This document shows, piece by piece, positions 1-6,250 of a stretch of 7,258 nt of DNA. Below the pieces are notes generated by a model. It was not told where the DNA came from and searched no databases. It was given only the letters and a program-made list of their open reading frames with translations. The DNA comes from Chloroflexota bacterium (GTDB lineage: Bacteria; Chloroflexota; Anaerolineae; Anaerolineales; Villigracilaceae), in NCBI GenBank assembly GCA_021812905.1, contig JAKAMM010000080.1:1-7258 (forward strand), given 5' to 3'. A program made the translations under genes and the position numbers. Each line of letters opens with the position of its first letter. Position 1 is the first letter of the stretch.

Positions 1-731
1 TCGAATATATCATCGTGGACGGCGGCTCGACCGATAGCAGCGTGGACATCATCAAGAAATATGTTTTGGACTCAAGCGACCTGCCGCTTGACCAGAAGCA
101 GGCTTCTGGACTCCAAAAGCATAAAATTACCTGGTGGGTCAGCGAAAAAGACAAAGGTCAGACTGACGCGCTCAACAAGGGTTTTGCGCGTGCCAATGGC
201 GACATCCTTGCCTGGCTCAATTCGGACGATACGTACGAGCCTAACGCGATCTGGTCAGTGGTCAAGTTTATGCAGCCAAATCCCGAGATCGGATTGCTTT
301 ACGGCGATGCGAATTACATCAACGAAGAGGGACGCGTGATCGGCAAATTCCCCGCCGCACAAACGGGCTTGAAACGTTTGCGGGAAGGTTACGTTCATAT
401 CCCGCAACAGGCTTCGTTCTTTCGTGGAAAGTTGTGGCGCGAGGTTGGCCCGCTCGACCCGTCATTTTATTTTGCGATGGATTATGATCTTTGGGTGCGT
501 CTGGCAACTCGTTCACAGGTAAAATATGTCCCGCAGACGTGGGCCAACTTCCGCTTGCACACCGCAGGCAAAACCATTGCCGCCGATGACCGCTGCTGGC
601 CCGAAATGGTGCGTGTCCATTACCGCGACGGTGGGAATTTTTTCTCCACCATCGTAGCAAAATATTACATCCGCAAATTGATCGCGCCGTTATGGAATTG
701 GCGGCGCAGATTGATGTTGAAAAAAACGTAA
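1..731 (+). CDS. Family 2 (GT-A) glycosyltransferase, 5' partial
   Basis: This enzyme transfers a sugar from a nucleotide-sugar donor to a growing surface glycan, probably at the cytoplasmic face of the membrane. The gene begins before the window: the frame is open from base 3 and reads EYIIVDGGSTDSS, the usual nucleotide-binding strand of GT2 enzymes, so the GTG at 15 is internal and roughly 30 N-terminal residues are missing. Visible motifs, in order, are VDGGSTD, AWLNSDD at 213-230 (the metal-binding acidic motif), LYGDANYI, IPQQASFFR, and AMDYDLWVRLA (the acceptor-side acidic motif, with Asp likely the catalytic base). These match a common GT2 subgroup in O-antigen and exopolysaccharide clusters. 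The basic tail with WNWRRR may associate with the membrane. The neighbours downstream are chain-length and polymerase/ligase-like genes, which supports a glycan role. The sugar donor cannot be told from sequence. Confidence 0.93.
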   Translation, partial: EYIIVDGGSTDSSVDIIKKYVLDSSDLPLDQKQASGLQKHKITWWVSEKDKGQTDALNKGFARANGDILAWLNSDDTYEPNAIWSVVKFMQPNPEIGLLYGDANYINEEGRVIGKFPAAQTGLKRLREGYVHIPQQASFFRGKLWREVGPLDPSFYFAMDYDLWVRLATRSQVKYVPQTWANFRLHTAGKTIAADDRCWPEMVRVHYRDGGNFFSTIVAKYYIRKLIAPLWNWRRRLMLKKT

Positions 732-732
732 G

Positions 733-814
733 ACGATATTCGATACTTGATACTCGCCACATCATTCGAATATCGAATTTCAAATCTCGAATCTCGAATC
801 TCGAATAACGAGTG
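733..814. repeat. Degenerate 7-bp tandem repeat (TCGAATN) with a 10-bp inverted repeat
   Basis: The gap between the glycosyltransferase stop and the next start is almost wholly built of heptamers. From 766 to 807 there are six consecutive units: TCGAATA, TCGAATT, TCAAATC, TCGAATC, TCGAATC, TCGAATA. A weaker ACGAGTG follows at 808-814. Upstream, 733-760 holds more decayed units (ACGATAT, TCGATAC, TTGATAC, TCGCCAC), with a 5-bp phase break at 761-765. The segment also contains a perfect 10-bp inverted repeat, CGATATTCGA at 734-743 and TCGAATATCG at 766-775, with a 22-nt loop. No T-tract follows, so this is not a standard intrinsic terminator. The unit count and boundaries were read by eye. The function is unknown: it could be a slippage-derived repeat, a protein-binding array or a dispersed intergenic repeat. 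Confidence 0.8.
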
Positions 815-820
815 TTAATT

Positions 821-1441
821 ATGAAATTGATCTTCTCATCCCCAGCCTCCGATGATCTCATTCATCTCCTCAAAGCCTGGCGCTTCTGGCTGATCGGCGC
901 ATTGCTCGGCGCGGCAATTGGCGCGGCACTTTACTATATTGCGCCGCCGTTATATCGAGCACGCGCGACCGTCAACGTGGACTTCCACCTTGAACAGGCC
1001 TGGCCGCAAAATACGGACCGCGAACAATTTTATTATCTTGATCGTGAAGTCCGCAAATTGGAAGAGATCGCCATGTCCGACGCGGTGCTCAATTCCGTCG
1101 CGGCACAGGTGAACGGCGTGACTGTCCAGCAGATGCGCGACGGAAAACTGCAAATGGATCAACCCGGCAACGGCGGCTGGCATTTCTTTGCCGATGACAA
1201 AGATCCAAACCGGGCCGCCGCGCTGGCTTCGGCCTGGGCGCAAGCCTTCGCTGACAATGTTCAAGCCGAAGTTGTGAATCCTTCGAGCGGGCTGGAAAAA
1301 TATATCAGTGCCTCGGCCACGCAGACACAGAATCTCAGCGCTCATCGTCGTGTCAGTTTAAGTGTCTATTTGCTGGTTGGCGCGTTGGGCTTTTTAGCAA
1401 TCAGCACATTTGGCATTTTATTTTTCAAAACCGAGAAATGA
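821..1441 (+). CDS. Short Wzz-like polysaccharide chain-length/co-polymerase protein
   Basis: This is probably a polysaccharide co-polymerase that sets chain length for the polymerase encoded next. The 206-residue protein has one membrane helix near residues 20-41 (WRFWLIGALLGAAIGAALYY) followed by PPLYRARATVNVDF, the pattern that follows TM1 in Wzz proteins. An extracytoplasmic segment of about 130 residues comes next, then a second helix near 178-202 and a short basic tail. It is shorter than classical Wzz (about 300 residues or more). It lacks the proline-rich stretch before TM2 and carries no BY-kinase domain, so it resembles the small YveK/CapA-type adaptors. I chose ATG 821. A GTG at 812 would add three residues, but neither start has a clear Shine-Dalgarno. 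The stop overlaps the next start (ATGA at 1438-1441), indicating translational coupling. The family call rests on topology and the post-TM1 motif. Confidence 0.72.
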   Translation: MKLIFSSPASDDLIHLLKAWRFWLIGALLGAAIGAALYYIAPPLYRARATVNVDFHLEQAWPQNTDREQFYYLDREVRKLEEIAMSDAVLNSVAAQVNGVTVQQMRDGKLQMDQPGNGGWHFFADDKDPNRAAALASAWAQAFADNVQAEVVNPSSGLEKYISASATQTQNLSAHRRVSLSVYLLVGALGFLAISTFGILFFKTEK

Positions 1442-2883
1442 AAGCGACTTCCTTTTCTTTGAGTCTGGATAAGATCGCGCGCTGGCTGTGGGCCGCGGCC
1501 CTCGTGTCATTGCCCGTTACAAGCTTCCGTTATTTCCCGGTGGGCGAAACCACTTATGAACGACCGCTGGCATTCTTTCCACTGGCTTTGCTCGCGCCTG
1601 TTTTGCTCGTTCAACTGATTCGCGGCAAAACTACATTTCCACGCGCGGGGGCGCTGACTTCGCTCACAGCCTTCGTCCTCGCCGCTTTGGCGGCCAGCCT
1701 GATCGGGGTCCTGTTTGCGCCGGTGATCATGCGCGGGCAGGGCGTGGTCGGACGCGTCGTCCGCGCCTGGGCAACCGTTTTCATCGGCCTGGTCTTCTTT
1801 ATCTCCGCAGTCTGGATGAATCGCAACGAAGACGATCTGCGTTTTACAGTCAAATGGATATTGGCCGGTTTTGTTCTCGACGTACTTTGGAGCGGCTTGC
1901 AAGGCGCAACGTTTTACCTGCATATTTTCCCCAAACCATTGGTGACGCAATGGCAGCGCGCTTTCTCCATGCGCGAGTTGATCAAGACCAATCGGATCAA
2001 TGGCATGGCGTATGAACCATCCTGGCTGGCAGGGCAAATTTCGACGATTTACATGCCCTGGCTGTTCGCCTCGCTCCTGACCCGGGAACGGGCCACGCGT
2101 TTCAAATGGCTGGAGCCGGTGTTGCTGGCTTGTGCCGCGCTTCTCCTGCTGGCGACATTTTCGCGCGGCGGCCTAGTCACAGTTGCCGCCACCGTTATGT
2201 TGACGTTTATCTTCGTTGGCCGTGAACAAATCCGCGCCGCGTGGATATGGTTCGCATCTGGCTTTCGCCGCGGCGGCGGGTGGCTTTGGCGAGTGAGTCT
2301 GATCGTTCTGGTCGCTGCCGCGATTACCGGTGCATCACTCTTCCTAGCACAAAAAGATTATATTTCCAGCTTATGGAACTCCCAGGCAAACAGCGTGGAG
2401 GAATTCATCATCCAAAATTATGCAGGCGCGCGCGCCGCGTACATTTGGGGTGCAATGGGCGCGTATAACGATCATCCATTGAACGGTGTCGGGCTGGGCG
2501 CAAGTGGATTCTATATCTACAATAACCTGCCCGATTGGGCGCTGACCTTCGTGCCGGAGATTGCCAATCAGTTGAGTCCCACCAGCAACCTTTATCCAAA
2601 CCCCAAAAATCTGTACGTGCGTCTGCTGGCCGAAACAGGCTTGATCGGCTTCTTCCTGTTCCTGGCCTTCCAATTTTCCATTTTAGGTGACGCCCTCTCG
2701 GTCTTAAAACAGAAGTCGGCCATCTGGCGATATCTGGGGGTTGCATCCATTTTCACGTGGATCGCGCTCATTTTCTATAACATGACACAGGATTCTTTCG
2801 CAACGCCAAACCTGTGGATCAACATCGGCATTTTGGTTGGAATATCGACTTTTGCAATACAATCCCCAAAAACTGCTGAATGA
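1438..2883 (+). CDS. O-antigen ligase/polymerase family (Wzy_C) membrane protein
   Basis: A 481-residue polytopic inner-membrane protein with about 10-12 hydrophobic segments. Proteins of this family either polymerise lipid-linked repeat units (Wzy) or transfer finished glycan to an acceptor (WaaL and other ligases). Three Wzy_C signatures are visible: the helix opening FSRGG at residues 241-245; a large extracytoplasmic loop ending in DHPLNGVGLGASGF (345-358) with His346; and NLYVRLLAETGLIGFFLFL, with Glu399, which begins the next helix. Conserved loop Arg and His residues are thought to contact the lipid-linked donor. Polymerase and ligase cannot be separated by these motifs. The adjacent Wzz-like gene favours a polymerase or a cluster terminus. 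Translation is probably coupled through the ATGA overlap at 1438-1441, as no strong ribosome site precedes it. No clear terminator follows. Confidence 0.87.
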   Translation: MKATSFSLSLDKIARWLWAAALVSLPVTSFRYFPVGETTYERPLAFFPLALLAPVLLVQLIRGKTTFPRAGALTSLTAFVLAALAASLIGVLFAPVIMRGQGVVGRVVRAWATVFIGLVFFISAVWMNRNEDDLRFTVKWILAGFVLDVLWSGLQGATFYLHIFPKPLVTQWQRAFSMRELIKTNRINGMAYEPSWLAGQISTIYMPWLFASLLTRERATRFKWLEPVLLACAALLLLATFSRGGLVTVAATVMLTFIFVGREQIRAAWIWFASGFRRGGGWLWRVSLIVLVAAAITGASLFLAQKDYISSLWNSQANSVEEFIIQNYAGARAAYIWGAMGAYNDHPLNGVGLGASGFYIYNNLPDWALTFVPEIANQLSPTSNLYPNPKNLYVRLLAETGLIGFFLFLAFQFSILGDALSVLKQKSAIWRYLGVASIFTWIALIFYNMTQDSFATPNLWINIGILVGISTFAIQSPKTAE

Positions 2884-3114
2884 TTTTGAGCCTCCATATG
2901 CCGCCGCAAACACACGAAGCACGCCAAGAAAAAACGAACTCTTCCCGCTCGCCTGTCCTCGCAGAGGTTCTTGCTTAAAGGTTTGTTCTCTGAGCCTGAA
3001 AAAATCATGATCCACATCCCAAAAGGCCTGTGGGCCGGATTCCTGGCGAACGTGTAATCGTCTTGTAATGCGTTCATGTTGCCACGAACACATTCTTTCG
3101 TTATGATATAGCTC
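2884..3114. other. Intergenic region between polysaccharide block and sensor kinase
   Basis: This 231-bp stretch holds no convincing gene. A 27-codon ORF starting at ATG 2898 lacks a ribosome site and recognisable sequence. A weak hairpin, CCTC/GAGG at 2957-2967 with a 3-nt loop, is followed by a T-rich TTCTTGCTT and could slow transcription after the polysaccharide genes, but the stem is only 4 bp. CACGAAGCACGCCAAG near 2914 resembles short dispersed intergenic repeats seen in environmental genomes (from memory, unverified). A small GGCC/GGCC hairpin lies near 3025-3040. The 3' end carries the kinase promoter, described separately. Confidence 0.5.
3079..3107 (+). promoter_or_regulatory. Sigma-70-type promoter giving a leaderless kinase mRNA
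   Basis: A -35 box TTGCCA (3079-3084; consensus TTGACA) and a -10 box TATGAT (3102-3107; consensus TATAAT) are separated by exactly 17 bp. Transcription would start about 6-8 bp after the -10 box, that is at 3113-3115, which is the kinase ATG (3115) or immediately before it. No Shine-Dalgarno is present upstream of this ATG. The transcript is therefore probably leaderless. Boxes and spacing are seen in the sequence; the start site is inferred. Confidence 0.72.
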
Positions 3115-4860
3115 ATGCAAACTTACGAAACTCCTTATGTCGCGGACTGGTTCGCGATCTCCCTGCGCTGGACCGTCATGATCGGGTTTGTAGTTTCGCT
3201 GGCGTTGGGCGGAGAACTGACACTGGCGTTGTTCTGGCCGATCGCCGTGATGATCTTCTGGAACATGGGCATGACAGTTCTGGCGAGCTTGAATATCCGT
3301 TTGACTTTTCACCGCCATGTCAGCCTCGCGGTGGATTTTTTATTGGGCGGGATATTCTTCTGGGTGCAGGGCGGCCTGGCTGGTCCTGCCGCCTGGACCG
3401 GGCTGTTACCCATTTTCTCGGGTGTTGTCTATTTTGAATTATTAGGCGGATTGCTGGCGGCAGTTTTATCTGCCGTACTGGTGATCGTATATGCCTGGTT
3501 TTTAGCACCGGCCAACCTGTTGCTTGCCATGGAGTGGAGCGGCATTTATGCAATCGTAGGCCTGGCCTTTGGCTTTCTCGGAAAACAATTGATGACGCGT
3601 TTGCGCATCTCCCGCCAAAAATGGCTGGACGCAGAAGAGAAAAAACGCCACATTCAAGGCGAACGTTTGCGCGTCATTTACGAATTGACATCCGCACTGA
3701 CGGCGACTCTCTCCTACAAGCGCGTGCTCGATTCGGCCCTCGACCTGGGATATTCGGCCCTCAACCCCGATCCCGACACGGCGGCCAGCGATCCGCTCGT
3801 GAGCGCCGTACTGCTGTTCCGCGGCGGACAACTGATGGTCGGCTCGGCGCGACGATTTACCAGCGCAGATTCGCGCGTGACTTTTCAAGGCAATGAAGGT
3901 ATTCTAAAAAAGGTTTTCGATGAAGGCGAACCAGCTTTTTCAAAAGATATTGGCTACGATCCTGAACTGGGACGCGTGATCGCGTTTCGCAACTGTACGT
4001 CGGGATATTGCTTCCCGTTGCGAAGCGGATTTAACGTTTATGGCGCGATGGTTTTCGCTCATCCTGACCCCAATTATTTCTCTCCCGACCGCCAGGACCT
4101 GCTGGACATTATCGGGCGTCAGGCTGTCGTTGCCATTCAAAACGCGCGCCTGTACCAGGATCTGGTCGAAGAGAAAGAGCGCATGATCGAAGTCCACGAA
4201 GAGGCGCGCAAGAAGCTGGCGCGTGACCTACACGATGGCCCAACACAATCTGTAGCGGCCATGGCCATGCGTATCAACATTGCGCGTCGTATGATGGAAA
4301 AAGATACGAAGATGGCCGTGGAAGAACTCTCCAAGATCGAAGAGTTGGCGCACCGAACTACCAAGGAAATCCGCCACATGCTCTTTACACTGCGTCCGCT
4401 TATTCTTGAGTCGCAAGGATTGAGCGCGGCGTTAAATTCCATGGCTGATAAAATGCGTGAGACCTACAATCAAAATGTGATCGTCAACGTGGATGATAAT
4501 CTGACCGGTCAAATGGAAATGGGCAGGCAGGGCGTGATCTTTTACATCATCGAAGAAGCTGTTAACAATGCGCGCAAACACGCCAACGCTCTGAACATCT
4601 GGGTGCGCCTGCGTCCATTCCAGCAGGGCATGGCCTTGCTGGAGATCGAAGACAATGGCGTGGGATTCGACATAGAAGCCATGAACAAGGCCTACGACAA
4701 AAGTTCCAGTCTCGGCATGGTCAATCTGCGCGAGCGTGCTGAATTGGTCAATGGCCTGCTCAATCTGCAATCAACGCCTGGCAAGGGAACGAATGTCTCG
4801 GTCTATATTCCGTTGACCGATGAAGCGGCCGATCGTTTGCATCATCCCAAACCGCGCTAA
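3115..4860 (+). CDS. NarL-family membrane sensor histidine kinase (TM-GAF-HisKA_3-HATPase_c)
   Basis: A 581-residue sensor kinase that would autophosphorylate and pass phosphate to a NarL/LuxR-type response regulator. The N-terminus has about six membrane helices (residues about 12-165) with very short loops, so the signal may be membrane-associated. A linker leads to a GAF domain (about 195-345). The HisKA_3 dimerisation domain has the phospho-acceptor His373 in ARDLHDGPTQ. The ATPase domain shows an N-box at EEAVNNARKHA (Asn484/485), G1 at DNGVGFD (Asp513) and G2 at GMVNLRERA (Gly534), and ends with GKGTNVSVYIPL. The protein's only two cysteines, Cys294 and Cys299 (CTSGYC), lie together in the GAF domain, a possible redox or ligand site. 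No response regulator is adjacent, so the kinase is orphan within this window. The start at ATG 3115 is supported by the promoter spacing; translation is probably leaderless. The stop TAA overlaps the next gene's -10-like box. Confidence 0.93.
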   Translation: MQTYETPYVADWFAISLRWTVMIGFVVSLALGGELTLALFWPIAVMIFWNMGMTVLASLNIRLTFHRHVSLAVDFLLGGIFFWVQGGLAGPAAWTGLLPIFSGVVYFELLGGLLAAVLSAVLVIVYAWFLAPANLLLAMEWSGIYAIVGLAFGFLGKQLMTRLRISRQKWLDAEEKKRHIQGERLRVIYELTSALTATLSYKRVLDSALDLGYSALNPDPDTAASDPLVSAVLLFRGGQLMVGSARRFTSADSRVTFQGNEGILKKVFDEGEPAFSKDIGYDPELGRVIAFRNCTSGYCFPLRSGFNVYGAMVFAHPDPNYFSPDRQDLLDIIGRQAVVAIQNARLYQDLVEEKERMIEVHEEARKKLARDLHDGPTQSVAAMAMRINIARRMMEKDTKMAVEELSKIEELAHRTTKEIRHMLFTLRPLILESQGLSAALNSMADKMRETYNQNVIVNVDDNLTGQMEMGRQGVIFYIIEEAVNNARKHANALNIWVRLRPFQQGMALLEIEDNGVGFDIEAMNKAYDKSSSLGMVNLRERAELVNGLLNLQSTPGKGTNVSVYIPLTDEAADRLHHPKPR

Positions 4861-4863
4861 AAT
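4837..4863 (+). promoter_or_regulatory. -10-like box overlapping kinase stop, for a leaderless hydrolase mRNA
   Basis: TAAAAT at 4858-4863 matches the -10 consensus at 5 of 6 bases and includes the kinase TAA stop codon. It ends 6 bp before ATG 4870, so transcription from it would begin at or beside the start codon. A possible but weak -35, TTGCAT at 4837-4842, lies with a short 15-bp spacer inside the kinase coding sequence. No Shine-Dalgarno precedes the ATG. The layout repeats that of the kinase promoter, which raises confidence, but readthrough from the kinase gene could also express the hydrolase. Confidence 0.5.
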
Positions 4864-4869
4864 CAACGT

Positions 4870-5649
4870 ATGCCTACCGCCGCCGATTTATATTATTTCG
4901 CCCATGAGGCCGAAAATCTTTCACGCCCGCCTGTGATCTTGATCCACGGTGCGGGCGGTACTCATTTACATTGGCCGCCGCAAGTCCGCCGCCTGCTCGA
5001 TCAGCGTATCTTCGCAGTTGATCTTCCTGGTCACGGCAAATCCGAAGGCGTGGGGCATCAGACGATCGATGATTACGCCGAACACATTCTCGATTTTATA
5101 AAAGCCATCAAGTTGAATTCGGCTGTATTGGTCGGTCATTCAATGGGCAGCGCCATTGCGCTGACGGCCGCGCTCCGCTCGCCGAAGCAGGTGTCCGCTT
5201 TGGGTCTGGTGGGAAGCGGTTCGAAGTTGCGCGTGTCGCCGGCCATTTTGCAGAGCGCGTCCAATCCTTCCGCTTTTATGGACGCGGTTCACATGATCAA
5301 TGATTTTTCTTATTCCGAACATGCCAACGCGAGACTTAAAGAACTGGGCGAACAAAAATTATCCGGGACGCGGCCCACGGTTCTTTACGGGGACTTTTTG
5401 GCGTGCGACGCGTTTAATGTAACGGATCAACTCTCGAAGATTTCCGCGCCCACGCTGATAGTATGCGGCGCGGACGACAGGATGACACCCCCAAAATATT
5501 CCGAATTATTGCGGGATAATATTCTCAATGCTCGAATGGAAATCGTGCCCAGTGCAGGGCACATGGCGATGCTTGAACAACCTGAAGTGGTTGCAAATTT
5601 GCTTGCTGATTTTTTTAATGCGATCCCGTTTCAGGCCGGACAGGATTAA
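4870..5649 (+). CDS. Alpha/beta-fold hydrolase
   Basis: A 259-residue cytoplasmic hydrolase of the alpha/beta superfamily; no signal peptide is visible. The oxyanion-hole motif HGAGG is at residues 26-30 after strand VILI. DLPGHGKS follows the next strand. The nucleophile elbow GHSMGS places the serine at Ser91. The acid is Asp202 or Asp203 in GADDRMTP, and the catalytic base is His231 in PSAGHMAMLEQPE. A complete Ser-Asp-His triad is thus present at normal family length and spacing. A helical lid spans roughly 125-180. The substrate cannot be predicted: family members include esterases, C-C hydrolases, haloperoxidase-like enzymes and lactonases. The gene begins 9 bp after the kinase stop, with its own likely -10 box and no Shine-Dalgarno, and ends 4 bp from the convergent rdgB stop. 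The context gives no pathway. Confidence 0.92.
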   Translation: MPTAADLYYFAHEAENLSRPPVILIHGAGGTHLHWPPQVRRLLDQRIFAVDLPGHGKSEGVGHQTIDDYAEHILDFIKAIKLNSAVLVGHSMGSAIALTAALRSPKQVSALGLVGSGSKLRVSPAILQSASNPSAFMDAVHMINDFSYSEHANARLKELGEQKLSGTRPTVLYGDFLACDAFNVTDQLSKISAPTLIVCGADDRMTPPKYSELLRDNILNARMEIVPSAGHMAMLEQPEVVANLLADFFNAIPFQAGQD

Positions 5650-5653
5650 TTTT

Positions 5654-6250
5654 TCAAGCGAATATTTTTTTTATGATCGGCTTTGCATTGATGATCGCCC
5701 GCGCCCGATGGCTCAGGCGATTTTTTTCGTCCATGTTAAGTTCGGCCATGGTCCTGCCTAATTCGGGAAGGAAGAAAATCGGATCGTAACCAAAGCCGCC
5801 TGTGCCGCGTTCTTCGGGAATGATCTCGCCGCCGCACTGCCCCTCTGCGAACTGGACGGCTTTATCTGGCACGGCAATTGCGATGGTGGCATGAAAATGC
5901 GCCGTCCATGGACGGGGCTTGTTTTGCAAGTTTTGTAGAAGATACGCCCGGCGATCTGCGTCGGACGCGCCGGGCTTGGGTAAGTAACGCGCGGAAAAAA
6001 GCCCGGGCGCGCCATCCAGAGCATCCACTTCGAGACCAGAGTCATCGGCAAGGGAAATCAACCGGCTGGCGTGGGCGAAGGCGACCGCTTTTTTTCCGGC
6101 ATTTTCAGCATAAGTTTTGCCATCTTCAAGGACAGCAAGTTTCAATCCAATGTCGGCAGGCGTGACTAATTCAAGATCGAGATCTTTGAGCAGGTCGTGA
6201 ATCTCTTCGATCTTATCTTTATTGTTTGTTGCGATCAGTAATTTTTTCAT
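5654..6250 (-). CDS. rdgB: Non-canonical purine NTP pyrophosphatase (RdgB/HAM1)
   Basis: This enzyme hydrolyses dITP/ITP and XTP to the monophosphate and pyrophosphate, keeping deaminated purines out of DNA and RNA in the cytoplasm. The 198-residue length is typical. Family motifs are complete: ATNNKDKIEE (7-16) at the N-terminus, YAENAGKKA (48-55), LADDSGLEVDAL (68-79, with Asp70 the likely catalytic/metal residue), GLFSARY (83-89), GGFGYDPIF (151-159), MAEL (168-171) and the base-recognition motif SHRARA (180-185). The start ATG at 6250 overlaps the queG stop (ATGA), so the two are probably co-transcribed and translationally coupled. A weak GAAGAG lies about 10 bp upstream inside queG. Its stop faces the hydrolase stop across 4 bp with no clear terminator hairpin between. 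Confidence 0.97.
   Translation of the reverse strand: MKKLLIATNNKDKIEEIHDLLKDLDLELVTPADIGLKLAVLEDGKTYAENAGKKAVAFAHASRLISLADDSGLEVDALDGAPGLFSARYLPKPGASDADRRAYLLQNLQNKPRPWTAHFHATIAIAVPDKAVQFAEGQCGGEIIPEERGTGGFGYDPIFFLPELGRTMAELNMDEKNRLSHRARAIINAKPIIKKIFA

Noticed and set aside
15..17. GTG at 15 as start of the glycosyltransferase
   Set aside because: It is the Val of the conserved YIIVDGGSTD motif; family members have about 30 residues before it and the frame is open to the window edge.
766..814. Possible CRISPR array in the heptamer repeat region
   Set aside because: Units are 7 bp and contiguous, without spacers, and no cas genes are nearby.
812..820. GTG at 812 as start of the Wzz-like gene
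   Set aside because: It falls in the tail of the heptamer repeat, adds only three residues and has no better ribosome site than ATG 821.
319..861. 180-codon ORF on the minus strand
   Set aside because: It is antisense to the clearly recognisable glycosyltransferase and runs through the heptamer repeat; its translation shows no family motif.
2898..2981. 27-codon ORF in the intergenic region
   Set aside because: No ribosome site or -10 box at a suitable distance, and the translation is not recognisable.
2704..3318. 204-codon ORF on the minus strand spanning the intergenic region
   Set aside because: It overlaps the 3' end of the O-antigen ligase-like gene and the kinase start in antisense, has polar low-complexity sequence without domains, and opposes the strong kinase promoter.
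5665..5672. T-run as an intrinsic terminator for the hydrolase gene
   Set aside because: No stable GC-rich stem lies immediately upstream, and the run is simply the AAA-rich C-terminal codons of rdgB read on the other strand.
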